Source of the DNA: Metarhizium brunneum
Lineage: Eukaryota > Ascomycota > Sordariomycetes > Hypocreales > Clavicipitaceae
Assembly (NCBI RefSeq): GCF_013426205.1
Contig: NC_089423.1
Location: forward strand, 1,674,001 to 1,738,000
Length of the DNA stretch: 64,000 bases
Direction of reading: 5' to 3'
Part shown: positions 1 to 10,950 of the stretch, piece by piece
Numbering within the stretch: the first letter of the stretch is position 1
How the letters are laid out: every line of letters starts with the position of its first letter
Made by a program: the position numbers and the translations under genes
Notes under the pieces: generated by a model
Databases searched by the model: none
Seen by the model: only the letters and a program-made list of their open reading frames with translations
Told to the model about the DNA's origin: nothing

Positions 1-543
1 TCTTCCAATCAAGTACCGTACTCCAGCCAAGCAAGTGCCTCATCATCGCAAGCATCTGTTTTGGCAGATGATGTTCCCGATGCTGCCTTCCAGCGACTCA
101 AGCTTCTCGCACCGACCATCAAACAAGGGACGCTAGGTTCGCTCAAACCGCCCAAGGTTCTTTCCTACTGGCCTACAGAGCGTGGTATCGACACTGAAAA
201 CTACGTTTCTAGTATCGCGGTTGCAACAGAGGAGAAGTTCTCTCATGCCAAACGGCGTCTGCAGAGAATCGAAGCCAAGAGAAAGGCACAGTCTGAAAAG
301 TTCAAGCGCCCTGCGTTCATGCGACAAGGCTTCCCAGCCAGCGATGGCCTGGGCGAAGATGCCTCGAGTATGGACATGCGACCACCCCCAGTGCAAGTAA
401 TGTCTAGTCAGCAGCGCATGCCAGACTCGTCGCAGTCTTTTGGTGTTCCGGGGCCCTCGGTGACAATGAGCCAGCCGGTTTCTGGTGCTTTTGGAGATAG
501 AAAGAAGGTTAAGAAGGGGAAAAGGAAAAGTGGATTCAGATAA
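1..543 (+). CDS. rrn6: 3' end of RNA polymerase I initiation factor Rrn6-like gene (partial)
   Basis: The reading frame is open from base 1 and ends at 543, so only about the last 180 residues are present and the start lies upstream of the window. The fragment carries a conserved-looking block around PPKVLSYWPTERG, then a basic helical stretch (RRLQRIEAKRKAQSEKF). It ends in a low-complexity tail finishing with a lysine-rich run (KKVKKGKRKSGFR) that could be a nuclear or nucleolar signal. From memory of the family, this C-terminal pattern fits fungal Rrn6-like proteins, a subunit of the core factor that recruits RNA polymerase I to rDNA promoters. The assignment rests on the tail only, because the beta-propeller part is outside the window. 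Alternative: another nucleolar protein with a basic tail. Confidence 0.55.
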   Translation, partial: SSNQVPYSSQASASSSQASVLADDVPDAAFQRLKLLAPTIKQGTLGSLKPPKVLSYWPTERGIDTENYVSSIAVATEEKFSHAKRRLQRIEAKRKAQSEKFKRPAFMRQGFPASDGLGEDASSMDMRPPPVQVMSSQQRMPDSSQSFGVPGPSVTMSQPVSGAFGDRKKVKKGKRKSGFR

Positions 544-1208
544 GGCGGTTTGCATACTTGTTTGTTAAGATACCCGGGCGTTTATAGATGGTTTGAAGGA
601 AATTGACAGCAAATAAATATTTCTGACCTTGGGTTTTCTGTGCCAAAGTTTTCCCACACCATAGGCCGTGGATCGAAAAGCGAGTCCAGGTTTTCTTGAA
701 AACAATTTACAAGACTCGTGGCTGAAATCGCTTGCCATGCCCCCAGATATTGCGCCATACCACGAGATGCTGGATCAATTAGCGAATGCATGGCGTTAGG
801 ACAACATAGATGACCACTGAATGAAGACTAACACGCGGCGAGTCCCAATGTGGCTGCAGCAGCAGTGACAGACCATCTGCCGCAGGGTTTAAAGGAGCGT
901 GAATCAAAACTGCGGCTGTAGCTGTATTTGATAAACTGTCGGCGATAAAACAGAACCTGAAAATATGTGGACTGTAAGATCCAAGTTGGGTCATGTCTAT
1001 AGTTATACTCACAACCATTATCCCGGCCGTAACAAACATCGTCAACTCGGCGGGGCATTCTCTCACCTCCACCATCAGGGCCTCTTACTCTCTCCATCTC
1101 ATCCAACCATACCCATCACCAGGAAAGCTATACATCGACCTCCCATTCTCAGAGTAGACAGCTTCACTATTCACCACGTGGAACACACTGTCAGACCTGG
1201 GCAGCACC
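544..1208. other. gene-free interval
   Basis: This is the 3' flank of the rrn6-like gene and the presumed promoter and leader of the PITH-domain gene. A CACGTG hexamer lies near 1176, about 30 bp before the ATG. I see no RNA gene or repeat. The open frames here lack recognisable motifs. Confidence 0.5.
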
Positions 1209-2027
1209 ATGTCCCACTGCCACGACGAACACGTCGGTCACGGCGCGCACGACCACCACCATGGCGACGAACATGACCACTCAGACGACATCACCCCAGC
1301 CCTGCAGTCGTCGCTCTACCAGCAAATCAACTTTGATGAAATCACGACACTCAATGAGTCGACACGAGACGCCGGCAAGGCCATCGTCAAGAAGACGTGG
1401 GCAGAGAGACTAAGTGCCGAGCCAGAGCTAGCAAGCGATGCCGATGAACAGCTGCTCATGACTGTACCGTACGTTTCCTCTCTCACCACCAGCAACACTC
1501 GATCTTCTCTGTATTTCACCTTGGTCACCAAACCCAGTCTACTTCTTTCCTTTTTTTCTTTTTTTCTCTTTTTTTTCTTAGCATACAGCTGACAAAAACG
1601 CAGCTTCGCGGCCCAAGTCAAACTCCACTCCATCCTCATCCGCACATCCCCATCCCTCTCTGCCCCAAAAACACTCCATCTCTACGTCAACCACGACAAT
1701 CTGGACTTTTCAACGGCAGAAGACATGGATCCAGTGCAAAAGATTGAGCTCTCCCAAACGTCTGACGTGCAAGAGATTCCCGTCAAGAGGGCGCTGTTTG
1801 GCAGAGTCCAGCGGCTGGTGCTATTCTTTATGGATAATTTTGGGGATGGCGATGAAGATGTTTCGCGGATTAGTTATGTTGGATTCAAGGGCGAGTGGAC
1901 AAAGCTGGGCAAGGCGCCGACAAACATTTTATACGAGGCCGCGGCGCAACCGGGGGATCACAAAATCAAGGGGACCAGTGTGAATCAGATGGGAAGTGGT
2001 ATTGGGGGCAGAGGGCCGGGCGTGTAG
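1209..2027 (+). CDS. PITH domain protein (thioredoxin-like protein 1 C-terminal family)
   Basis: Two exons, 1209-1468 and 1604-2027, give 227 residues. The donor is GTACGT, and the acceptor is the CAG at 1601-1603 after a long pyrimidine run. Splicing restores the family motif VPFAAQVKLHSI, which reading through the intron destroys. The N-terminus is rich in His (SHCHDEHVGHGAHDHHHG), as in fungal homologues. The PITH (DUF1000) domain fills roughly residues 25-205, with FFMDNFGDGDEDVSRISYVGFKGEW as its landmark region. PITH proteins are thought to associate with the 26S proteasome, as shown for human TXNL1. This fungal form lacks the thioredoxin domain. The His-rich head could bind metal, but that is only an inference. 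Confidence 0.9.
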
Positions 2028-2340
2028 ATTGTGAAGCTATTCAAGGGTCAAAGTTACTGGTTCTGGATCATCACGAAAACAAATTATAGAATTTGACATT
2101 CCCCGTGGCTTTACAGCCTGCCACCTTATGGCTGCACCACCTTGGGGAAGCTCAAGTTGCTCAACTATACAGAACCTTGACCTCTCAAGTCAAACGACCT
2201 ACCCTGTAACCCCACCGTCGTCAGCATCATCCGTAGAATACCCGACAATCAAGAAGCACTCAGAAAACTCCACAGCCGCGAAACATCATATCCAGTCCAA
2301 TTCCTCCATTGGCAATATCGCCAACACAACACACACGGTC
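2028..2340. other. short gene-free interval
   Basis: Terminator region of the PITH gene and leader of the uL3m gene. The uL3m frame is open upstream to an ATG at 2128, but the extra 71 residues do not look like a mitochondrial presequence and are treated here as leader. Confidence 0.45.
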
Positions 2341-3351
2341 ATGCCGCCCCGCCTCTCATTAAGGGTGGCCTTCCCCCGGCCATCGGCCGTAATCGCCAGC
2401 CATGCACCACGCCGCTTTCTCCTCCCCCTGACCGCCCAGCGCGGCATTCAATACGGCTGGTCAACGGCACCACCACGATCCAAGCACCGACGCTTCAACC
2501 AGCCCAGTGCCGGCCTACCCGCGCCCACGACGGGCCCTGCGGCCGCCCTGAAGCGGCGGGAGAACACAACCCCCCTCCGAGCGGGCGTGCTCGCCACCAA
2601 GAAGGGCATGACGAGCATGTTCGTCGGCAAGACGCGCATCCCCTGCACGGTCCTGCAACTCGACCAGGTGCAGGTGGTCGCGAACAAGACGAGAGAGAAG
2701 CACGGATACTGGGCTGTCCAGATTGGCGCCGGGTCACGACAACCCCGCAACGTGACCAGCCCGATGCTGGGATACTACGAAGCAAAGGGGATAGCACCAA
2801 AGAGCCAACTGGCCGAGTTCACGGTCCGCGGCACGGAAGGCCTCCTGCCCGTCGGCTCCCAGCTGCTGCCGGACTGGTTCCAAACCGGGCAGATCGTCGA
2901 CGTCCGCGCCAAGTCCCGCGGCATGGGCTTCGCGGGCGGCATGAAGCGCCACGGGTTCGCGGGCCAGGGGGCGTCGCACGGCAACTCCAAGAACCACCGG
3001 ACGATCGGCACGACCGGCCCCTCCCAGGGAAGCGGCAGCCGCGTCCTCCCGGGCAAGAAGATGCCCGGGCGGATGGGCAACGAGTGGGTGACTGTGCAGA
3101 ACCTCAAGGTGATGAAGGTCGACAACGAGCTGGGCATTGTGCTCGTCAGCGGCGCCGTCCCGGGGCCCAAGGGCCGCGCGGTGAAGCTGCAGGACGCGAA
3201 GAAGCGCAAGGCTCCTGCGCTGCCGTACCGCGAGAGGGTCCTGCGGGAGATGCTGGAGCGGCATCCTGGCGGGGAGGCGCAGCTGGAAGCGGCGAGACAG
3301 AGACACTTGGAGATGAAGGAGCAGCGGCAGTCAAAGGCGGCCGAGCTGTAG
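2341..3351 (+). CDS. MRPL9: mitochondrial large-subunit ribosomal protein uL3m
   Basis: Single exon of 336 residues. The ATG at 2341 is chosen because MPPRLSLRVAFPRPSAVIAS followed by further Arg residues is a typical mitochondrial targeting presequence. The in-frame ATG at 2128 would bury it. The uL3 fold begins near residue 80 (RAGVLATKKGMTSMFVGKTR). The family signature GTTGPSQGSGSRVLPGKKM lies near residues 223-242. It should be a structural protein of the mitochondrial 54S subunit close to the peptidyl-transferase centre. The C-terminus is a charged helix. Codon choice is GC-rich compared with the flanks. It lies next to coa1 (convergent), another nuclear gene for a mitochondrial protein. 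Confidence 0.95.
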   Translation: MPPRLSLRVAFPRPSAVIASHAPRRFLLPLTAQRGIQYGWSTAPPRSKHRRFNQPSAGLPAPTTGPAAALKRRENTTPLRAGVLATKKGMTSMFVGKTRIPCTVLQLDQVQVVANKTREKHGYWAVQIGAGSRQPRNVTSPMLGYYEAKGIAPKSQLAEFTVRGTEGLLPVGSQLLPDWFQTGQIVDVRAKSRGMGFAGGMKRHGFAGQGASHGNSKNHRTIGTTGPSQGSGSRVLPGKKMPGRMGNEWVTVQNLKVMKVDNELGIVLVSGAVPGPKGRAVKLQDAKKRKAPALPYRERVLREMLERHPGGEAQLEAARQRHLEMKEQRQSKAAEL

Positions 3352-3612
3352 GATTTGCAATGTCTGGAAGAAAGGGGGAGGAGGGGGCCATTATGAACTG
3401 AAGTGGACATGTATAATATATAGATACACCAAAGCCTTTTTTTTCAGTACTGTACAAGTTACTGTAGCAAATTATATTGTACAAAAATATGAGATGCTTC
3501 CATTTGCGCCCCGTCTCAAAACAAACAAAAAAAAGTGATTGATAGACGCTCACTATATGCTCTCATCGACTCCAAGCTCGGCCTTGTCGCCGCCTTTCCC
3601 ACCACGGGCCAA

Positions 3613-4346
3613 TCACTTGTTCAGCGCGCCCTGCTGTCGATATCCCCTCGTGGCATGCAGGTCGTCTTCTTCCATGGCGGCGAGCCCGTCATCGCCCAGC
3701 AGCCCTCGGAACGGATCCCCCCCTTCCAGCAGGTCAACCCACTCGCCGTCGGCCGTGGTCAGGCTCCACTCGGTCGTTTCAAAGAGCGACCTCGACGACG
3801 GGCGGTGGCTGGCGAAGCGCATCGTGGCCCAGCCCCTGGTCCCCTTGACGGTGAAGTATATGTTGATCCGGCCCTGCATCTGGTTCATCTGGCCCCTGAT
3901 CCAGGGAATCTGGTGCTTGAAGTAGATGTCGTCGCCGAGGATGGCGCGGGCGCGGGCGTTGGTGCGCAGGGCGTACAGCGTCGAGGACACAATGGGCGAC
4001 GACGTCTTTTGGTAGTTGAAGATGGAGATGGAGCAGACGGACACGATGGCGAGGAAGATGGGGAGGGTGCGGCCCCAGCGGAAGCGGACTTGGCTGATTT
4101 CTGCGGGCTGGTTAGCATCTTGCACCGAGGGGCTGGCGAGACGGGACGAGGGGAGGGGGGTCGTGGTGCGGCCGTACCTGGGAGCTCGCGGTCTGCTCGG
4201 CGGGACATGAGAGGTCCGTCACCGGGTTTCGGGGCAGGCGTTATCCATCTTCGTTGGACGGACCGGCTGCTGGTGGACGGGGAGGGAGTCGTCTTGCAGT
4301 TGCGCAGGGAGGCGGCGAGCCTGCGCTGGACTAGGCGCGAGAGCAT
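3613..4346 (-). CDS. coa1: cytochrome c oxidase assembly factor Coa1
   Basis: Two exons on the minus strand: 4346-4178 and 4100-3613, with the intron at 4177-4101 (donor GTACGG, acceptor GCAG). Splicing gives 218 residues and the junction RRADRELPEISQVRF. The first exon starts MLSRLVQRRLAASLRN, a mitochondrial presequence. The second holds one membrane segment (LPIFLAIVSVCSISIF) followed by the Coa1 block NYQKTSSPIVSSTLYALR. Further landmarks are DDIYFKHQIPWIRGQMNQM and ETTEWSL. Coa1 is an inner-membrane factor that helps newly made Cox1 mature in complex IV assembly. Length and motif order fit the family. The 5' leader contains a pentanucleotide repeat. Confidence 0.92.
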
Positions 4347-4368
4347 GGTTGTGTGGGTGATGTGGGAG

Positions 4369-4399
4369 GGTGAGGTGAGGTGAGGTGAGGTGAGGTGAT
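4369..4399. repeat. (GGTGA)n microsatellite in the coa1 leader
   Basis: About six near-perfect copies of GGTGA on the plus strand (TCACC on the coa1 strand), beginning roughly 20 bp upstream of the coa1 ATG. It probably lies in the transcribed leader. Confidence 0.85.
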
Positions 4400-5257
4400 G
4401 TCGCTGCGTGGGAGGTTTTTTGAGCTGGTCTGGTGGGTTCGAATGTTCCACAGTGCCGACTCGGTACAGGGATGCGGCGTGTGTCTTGGACTCTTATGCT
4501 CGCCGAGGAAAAAGAAGAGGGACAAGACATGAGACATCTCGAAACTACATACATGGCTAACACGTTTTATTTCATCAAATGGTCTACAGAGACGCATCAA
4601 GCTTGTCTAGCTCCATGCAGCCATGAATTCCTAACAGTCCCGATGCCAGCCGATGCCATGGGAGATTGGCTGACGGTGCGGGTGTGAATGACGGGCATGA
4701 GTATGTTGTGACGGGTTTGCGTGAGCTGGGCGGTGCTGGGAGTAGGTGTCGTGAATTTTTTTTTTCATTTCTTTTTTTTTTTTGATATACATATTTTTTC
4801 TCTGACGGGTATAGGGTGGGTGTGTCGTGATGCGTGGGTTTGGTACAAATTGAAAAGTTTGGTGGTGCACAATACTACCAAGTGCCGAGACTGGACCCTG
4901 TCTGGGTGAATTAAACAGCGCGGATTGATGGACTCTTGCTGGCATGGCATGGACATGAAGCTAGCCAGGTCAAATAGCCCCAAAGGAAGATGCAAGTTCA
5001 GACGAAACATGCACATCGACAACCCGTGACCCGCATGTCTCATCGCCTCACTTTCCCAGACCTAAACACCAAGAAACACCCTATAAATATCACGAACCCA
5101 TAGCAACACAAGACAAGAACAAGAAACGAAACCAAGTTACACTAATGTATTTTTTTTTTTTAAAAAAAAGAAAAAACACAAAACCTCAGTCAAACACAGG
5201 ACACCACCATGCACCACCTCACCACACCCTCAACAAATCACAAAAGTCCAAAAAAGA
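4400..5257. other. gene-free interval
   Basis: Upstream region of coa1 and downstream flank of the tRNA. It contains poly-T runs near 4757-4800 and a mixed T/A run near 5150-5175, and no convincing coding frame. Confidence 0.5.
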
Positions 5258-5329
5258 TAGCAACACCTGGTGTCGATCCAGGGACCTACGGGTTATGAGC
5301 CCGTCGCTCTTCCACTGAGCTATGTTGCT
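5258..5329 (-). tRNA. tRNA-Met (CAT), initiator type
   Basis: A full cloverleaf of 72 nt folds on the minus strand. The acceptor stem is AGCAACA with TGTTGCT, the D arm is GCTC...GAGC, the anticodon arm is ACGGG-CTCATAA-CCCGT and the T arm is CCTGG-ATCGACA-CCAGG. The anticodon is CAT. Four eukaryotic initiator identity features are visible: an A1:U72 pair, three consecutive G:C pairs (29-31 with 39-41), and A at both positions 54 and 60 of the T loop in place of the usual T54. No intron is present. CCA is not encoded, as expected for a nuclear eukaryotic gene. Confidence 0.9.
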
Positions 5330-6054
5330 TTGAACACCTGTTGTTGGAAACAGACGAAGCAAATGTGGCATATAAAGGGACCCAGTCTGCTGCTCCGCGT
5401 CTTCGGAGACCATTGTGAGTCATACTTGTACGCACCGGCACCCACAGATGGAGCCAAGTGGGGCTCTACGTGTTTGCTCAAAGAGAACAAACAGCAAATT
5501 GCCCCATTAACACGCGTTTTTTTCATATTCGACACGGAGTAGCCCGCGCTTTTTTCTTTCCTCATAATTTTTGCACAGCTGGTTCCTGTTTTAGGTGGAT
5601 CGGAGGAGCGTTTGACAGGGGTGTATGCGGGGTGTCGCGTGCTGTTTACCGCCTCGCGTCTAACTGCATACGGAATACGGTGTGCGGAATACTACAGTTA
5701 ACTGGCATAAAAGAAATTCATAAACATATGCAAAAGATGGATTAATTCCAAAGCGCAGGAATTGCACACGCATGTAAATCCTAGTCTTTATTTTCTCGAC
5801 ATGCACTCGTGTCATTGAGAATCGGAGCCGCTAGGTATGTATATTGGTATCTCTATTGTACAATAAATGTGCCCAGTCATTTCGCAAAACAAGTCGTTAT
5901 CATTACGGACGTTTCCTTCTCTTCCGCCCTCCCTGTATAAGTACGTCGCCGAGACTATATAGTGCCCAGATGTATGAAATATGCACGAATGATTTTTTTA
6001 AAAGGAAAAAAAAAAAGAATAAACGAGACGATCTTTATCCCCCCCATCACTCTT
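5330..6054. other. gene-free interval
   Basis: Upstream flank of the tRNA and 3' flank of the Zn2Cys6 gene. Near 5670-5700 are the related words CATACGGAATAC and TGCGGAATAC. There is an A-rich run near 6003-6020. No gene is seen. Confidence 0.5.
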
Positions 6055-8545
6055 CTAGCCGAGCTCCCACGACTCGCCCCAGAGCTCATTCAGGTTGAGG
6101 CCAAGGAGTTCCAGACTTGGATCCATGTTAAAGGGCTGTGCTTGATCGCCCACGCCAATCATCCATGCTGTTGCAGGGGCCGTAGTTGGGTCTACGGGCA
6201 CGGTTGGGATGGAAGGTGGGAATATAAATGGCGTAACAGACTGGGTTTCCAATGTTAGCAACTTTTTGTATACTCGGTAGAATCCAAAGAGTGAGTGGGT
6301 TCTCGTATAATACATCATGGGAGAGACATACCTTGGGCCGGTCAGGCACTTCTAGGCCGGGGCTGGGCCCCAGGCCAGGCGCAGAGAGGGTCGTGGCGCC
6401 GCTGATGGGCGTCTCGGGCATGTTTTCAGATGGCACGGGGGGTTCCTGGTTTGCCAGCAGCCTGTAGTGGAGGTTGACGAAGCGCTCTGCAGACGTCGAC
6501 TTGGCCACCTCGGTAGTTTTGGTGCCCAGGTGCGCTTCGAGGAGTCCGAGGGCGGCACACATGATGGAGTAGCCCCATGGCTCGTTATTGCCGCACCGAA
6601 GGAGGCGGTCTTCCTTCATGGCGATGCACTTCTCAATGAGCTTGAGAGTGTGGTGCGAGTTGATCATGATCATGTTGGTGGACCCGCGTGGCTGCAGCAT
6701 CGTCACGCTGCAGAGGTTGATGGCCGTGGTGAGGGCGTCTTCCCGCAGGAAGTTGAGAGACCGGATGCCTTGCTCGTAGAGCTTGTCGTGGAGCAGCACA
6801 ATGTCACGCGCAGCGTTGTAGTAGATAATCTCCGAGTATTGGTACTTGGAGTTTTGCTTGCGCAGCTTCAGGTACGGCTGGTGAAGCGGGATGATGTACT
6901 GACGGAGCTGGACGTGGAGGAGGGTGTAGGCAATCAGGGGGTTCTTCTTCTCCTTGGAGCCCTCCATGTTCATGTCCCACGAGGGCAGCGCGTCAATCTC
7001 CTGCGTCAAGTCATTCGTGTATCGAATCACTTGGTCGTAGTCAATGTCCGACAGCGGTCCCGTAAGCAGACGGCTGAGCTCCAGCCGCAGTGGCAGACTC
7101 TGTCGAGACAGGTTCTGGAACGAGCTGAAGGTGTACTCCTTGGCCAGCTTGGATGGCGGCAGCGTGGTCGTCTCCTCGTCAAAGTCCTCGTCGTCCAGAT
7201 TCCTCGGGGCATTGGTGTCGTAGTGAAGCTGGCTGAGCAGGGTGGGCAGGCCGTGATCAAACGACGCCTGCATGTCGAACTCCTGCACCGTCGTCCATAT
7301 CCGCCTGCGCATTTCCTGATTGTACACGGTGATCTTGCCACCCATGTGACTGGGCTCCCGATGAAGGCCAACAGAAATACCATCTTGGATGAGAGCGCCG
7401 GAGCTGGTCCAGAATCTCTTCTTTTTGATGGTGTTGACTCGCTTCCCCAGGTATAAGAGGCAGGCAATCTGGAAGTGAATGAGCTTGCGGTGCTTCTGGC
7501 TCTGCCGCGACAGCCATGCGTCGCACGCCCATATCCATTTCTCAGCCCAGTGGCGCGCATTGGACATCATGCCGATGAACTTGAGGCTGTCGTGGGTATG
7601 CACACAACTGGTCACCGCCATCATGGCCAGAATTAGGGCTGTAAATGCCGCATATCGCTGCTTGCTGTCGGGCTTCCAAAACTCGGCATATTCCTTGCGG
7701 AAAGTGGGAATGTGCACAATGCGGTGAATCTGCTCAAACTGGTCGAGGTACACGGAAACCAGGGCGTCCGTCTCCTCCTTTGTGGGCAGCAAGGCCTCGA
7801 GTTCCGGGTCCTGCTTCGCGAACAGGGCCTCGCGATCCTCCATGCGACGCTTGCGATCTTTGCGATCGTGAAGAATGACCGGCCTGAGCCACTCATCGGC
7901 CGTCTCTCTCATGAACGGACACAGCCCAGTCAGTTCCACAAAGGCCATGCTGGCATTGTGAGGGCCGAAATAGCGAGTCCTGAAGCCCTTGCCGCGGAAG
8001 AATCGAAGCTCGCCCTTGTCACCGCTCATGCTGCCGGCCTCGATGCATTCCTGCACGTCGGGCCGCGGCACTCCCTCAGTCTCGGCCAGGTTCTCATCCT
8101 TCCTGGTCGCCGGTGAGTCGGTGGCGGCGACGGTGCTGCCATCGAATGAGCCGGTGCCGCCAGGTCTGACGAGGTGATTTTTGAGCTGTGCGATTTCCAG
8201 CTCCAGCCTCCGAATCCTCTCATGGTCCTCTCTCGACGTGAAGCCGGACGGGCCGTCACCGCCGCCAATTCCAAAGCGGCGCGAATCCAGCTGCGCAAAG
8301 GGCGGCGGAATGCCGGAGGAGGCGTTGACGACCTCGCCGTTCCGGGACTCGTAGCTGCAGCGGTCCGGGGTGCCACTCTTGATGCACCGCTCACACGGGA
8401 AGCCTCTGTCGCATGAGAGCTTGCGGCGCCGACACTCGAGACAGCTCAGGCGGACGCGCTGCCGCTTGCGCGCCGGTGGTTGGTCGCCATCACCGTTGCT
8501 GCGCGAACCTGCGTCGGATTCCGGGGTCTCGCTTCTCTCAGGCAT
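6055..8545 (-). CDS. Zn2Cys6 transcription factor with fungal-specific regulatory domain
   Basis: Minus strand, two exons: 8545-6332 and 6240-6055, with a 91-bp intron (donor GTATGT, acceptor CCCAG). The product is 799 residues. Residues 35-63 form a binuclear zinc cluster, C-x2-C-x6-C-x5-C-x2-C-x8-C, preceded by the basic stretch RKRQR. A short coiled linker near residue 115 (RIRRLELEIAQLKNHL) probably dimerises the protein. The middle (about 260-620) has the fungal-trans domain pattern with the landmark GISVGLHREPSHMG. The spliced C-terminus is acidic and aromatic (NLNELWGESWELG), typical of an activation tail. Reading through the intron gives a different tail ending at 6128. The target genes cannot be named. 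No metabolic cluster lies beside it. Confidence 0.9.
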
Positions 8546-10950
8546 TGTGTGTACTCTGGATGCACGAATGCGTGTCGGAGTTACGACCTTGCGGCCAAGC
8601 TTGGAGCGAGTGCTTTAAAATGAGGAGGGGGGCTTTGGGCTTGTAAAAGGAATCTTTATCAATCTGATCTGATAAAAACTGGTGCAGAATTTTGCCCGCG
8701 AGCCTGTTTGGGATAAACACCGAGCGGAAATACGAGGGCGGTCCAAGAAATGGCCGTTGGTTGGGGTGAGAGGTGGGCTGACTCAGCGTCCTGCAACGGC
8801 GTCGATGGCCTCGGACTTCCGAAGCGCACGATGACGAGCCAATGAAGATGCGAAGCTCAGACGCCGAGTTGGTGGCGGAGCAGGGGCCGAATTGGGCGTT
8901 GGAAGTATGTAGTAGTAGTTGTGTACGTACAATCCCAGGAACATTTGTTTCCACAGGGGAAACAAAGACGGATCTCTCGGTTTAATAAATAGACGCACGT
9001 TGGCCTGCGTGTGTCATTGCAAGCCGCACCACGTTTTGACAACGTTTCCCACAACAGCAGCGGCAGGGTCCAGTCCAACTCGTGGCTTACGAACGGCCGC
9101 GCAGACAGGTGAAGCTTTGAAATGCAAACGTTGGACTAGCACGCGTCTGGTATACGCCGTTCCCTTCTTCGTTTTGTTTAGTTTTCTCCTTTTAGCAGAA
9201 GCTAAATACAAAATCGAAAATACGTGGTCCTTTTCTCCCCCCCCTATTCACCCAGCTGCAAAGTGTCTTCTTCGTCTTCATCCTGGCGTGCCATGCCCAT
9301 TACAACCAGACTTGATCAATGTGTGTCTGCCAACCACCTTGAAACCTAGGCGTTGAGTCATAAAATTGCGGATCTTTCGGGGATCCAGAGAATAAATATG
9401 GCCGATTGGAAGGCTGACGGTGTCAAGGGTCCGGGCATCGGACAGCATCAGCGACGCCAAACGCCGATTGAAGGCGTGCAAGTGTGCGGCTTTTGATGGC
9501 GCCAGCACGGCCCCATTCACGCGAGGTACATGGCGCCCCCCGCGGCCTCTGCGCGCCAAAAAGGTATCCTCTCGCGTCACTGATTGATAAGAATCCGCAT
9601 CGCCTCCCCGAGAGCGGACCCCTCCCTTCCATGCTTCGGTTCGCTTGCCGAAAATGGTCTCATAATGCCGGCAACAGCCATTCCTGACCGAAAGCGAAAT
9701 TATCGCGACAGGGATGGTGGGCATTTCGCTTCAAGTTCTTCTCGCTTTGTGGACCCGTGTATGGGACTGTTGAGGAGCTGCACGAGGTCGGGGTGGAGAT
9801 GATGGTCCAAGGTGTGACTGATTGATAAGGGAAGCATCCACACCGGCTTCATTTTTGTGTGCGCCTCGAAACGCATGGCCGCTGTGCCAAGAGGCCAACA
9901 AGATGAGGGGGACGCTGAGGGACTTGTTTTATTGGGGCACTTTTGATCTTGGCTTGGACTATTGTATTCCACGACAGGCAGCCTGGCTCACCTGTGATGC
10001 CAGTCAACCCGCCACAGCTTTTTCTCGAGCATTGATATTGAGTGGCACCCCCTCGCTTTTACACGATGCTCGATAGATCGAAGGGCATGAAGATTTTGCG
10101 GTGTGGTGGATTTATTACCGCGTGTCCAGGGCCACGTTTCGTGCGTTTTTAACCCCTTAAAATTACTCAAGTTTTTCGTTTTTCTTTTTCTGCCGCATGC
10201 ATGGCCGTTCCAATGGTTGTTTGCCCGAGAGCATCATGGACTGTGCATGTATGTACATATATCAAGTCCACTCGCGGGTGGGAGTCGGCACAAAACGCCA
10301 GAAAGATAGATGCATGCACATCTGGAAATGCATTCACAAAACTCAGAGGTAGGTTACTACATGTATGTATTTACGGAGTATCAGGCGGGCCGTCACGCCG
10401 TAAGCAAAATTACTTTAGTAACTGCTACCGGTACCTACTGCAGCCATCCTAGTCCACCGCGACCGTCCTCGTGCTCTCTGCATTACCGGCTTCATGTCCA
10501 TTGTGCATTTCAAGTGCCATCTCCTTGCTTAATTGTTCCTCTGCGTGGGATACTCCGTACGCGGTACCAAATGACCACAATAGAGACCAGTTTCATCCCG
10601 TCACGACCATGCACATAGCCTGCACATGTGCACATCCTGCACAACCTGCACAGCAAACCAGACGGCATCGGTGCTTCTGACAATCCCGTCCCGCGGCACC
10701 CCACCACCTTTCAAATGTGATTTGCTTGCGTGAGTGCCGGGGTGCCCAAGCTTCAGAGCTTCCCACATCACTTGTTGATGCCTCATGCCACCAGACTTGT
10801 CTCACCTCGTTACCTCGTTCCCTCGGCTACAGCTCTCCGTCTCTTGACATTCTCTCTCTCAGCCAAAAACACCGCCGTACCGACGCCGTAGTCTTCTTAC
10901 AGACTCCAAGCATTGCCGAGTTGCCAATCTTCGAATAGCTATCCGTCGCA
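8546..10950. other. long divergent intergenic region
   Basis: A 2.4-kb spacer between two divergently transcribed genes. It has several short open frames on both strands, none with a recognisable motif, signal peptide or splice-supported extension. TACGGAGTA-type words occur near 10373 and 10550. The region is best read as extended promoter DNA. Confidence 0.5.

Noticed and set aside
2128..2340. N-terminal extension of uL3m from the ATG at 2128
   Set aside because: It would put 71 Ser/Thr-rich residues in front of an obvious mitochondrial presequence that starts at 2341.
2734..3410. Long minus-strand frames opposite the uL3m gene
   Set aside because: They are antisense shadows of a GC-rich coding region. 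The plus strand has clear family motifs.
3535..4383. 282-codon plus-strand frame opposite coa1
   Set aside because: Antisense shadow. The minus strand gives Coa1 motifs across a consensus intron.
6467..7456. 329-codon plus-strand frame opposite the Zn2Cys6 gene
   Set aside because: Antisense to a gene with a clear zinc cluster and regulatory domain. No motif of its own.
9278..9724. 148-codon minus-strand open frame in the 8.5-10.9 kb spacer
   Set aside because: Composition is Arg/Gly rich with no motif. It overlaps equally long frames on the other strand and has no sensible promoter or intron signals.
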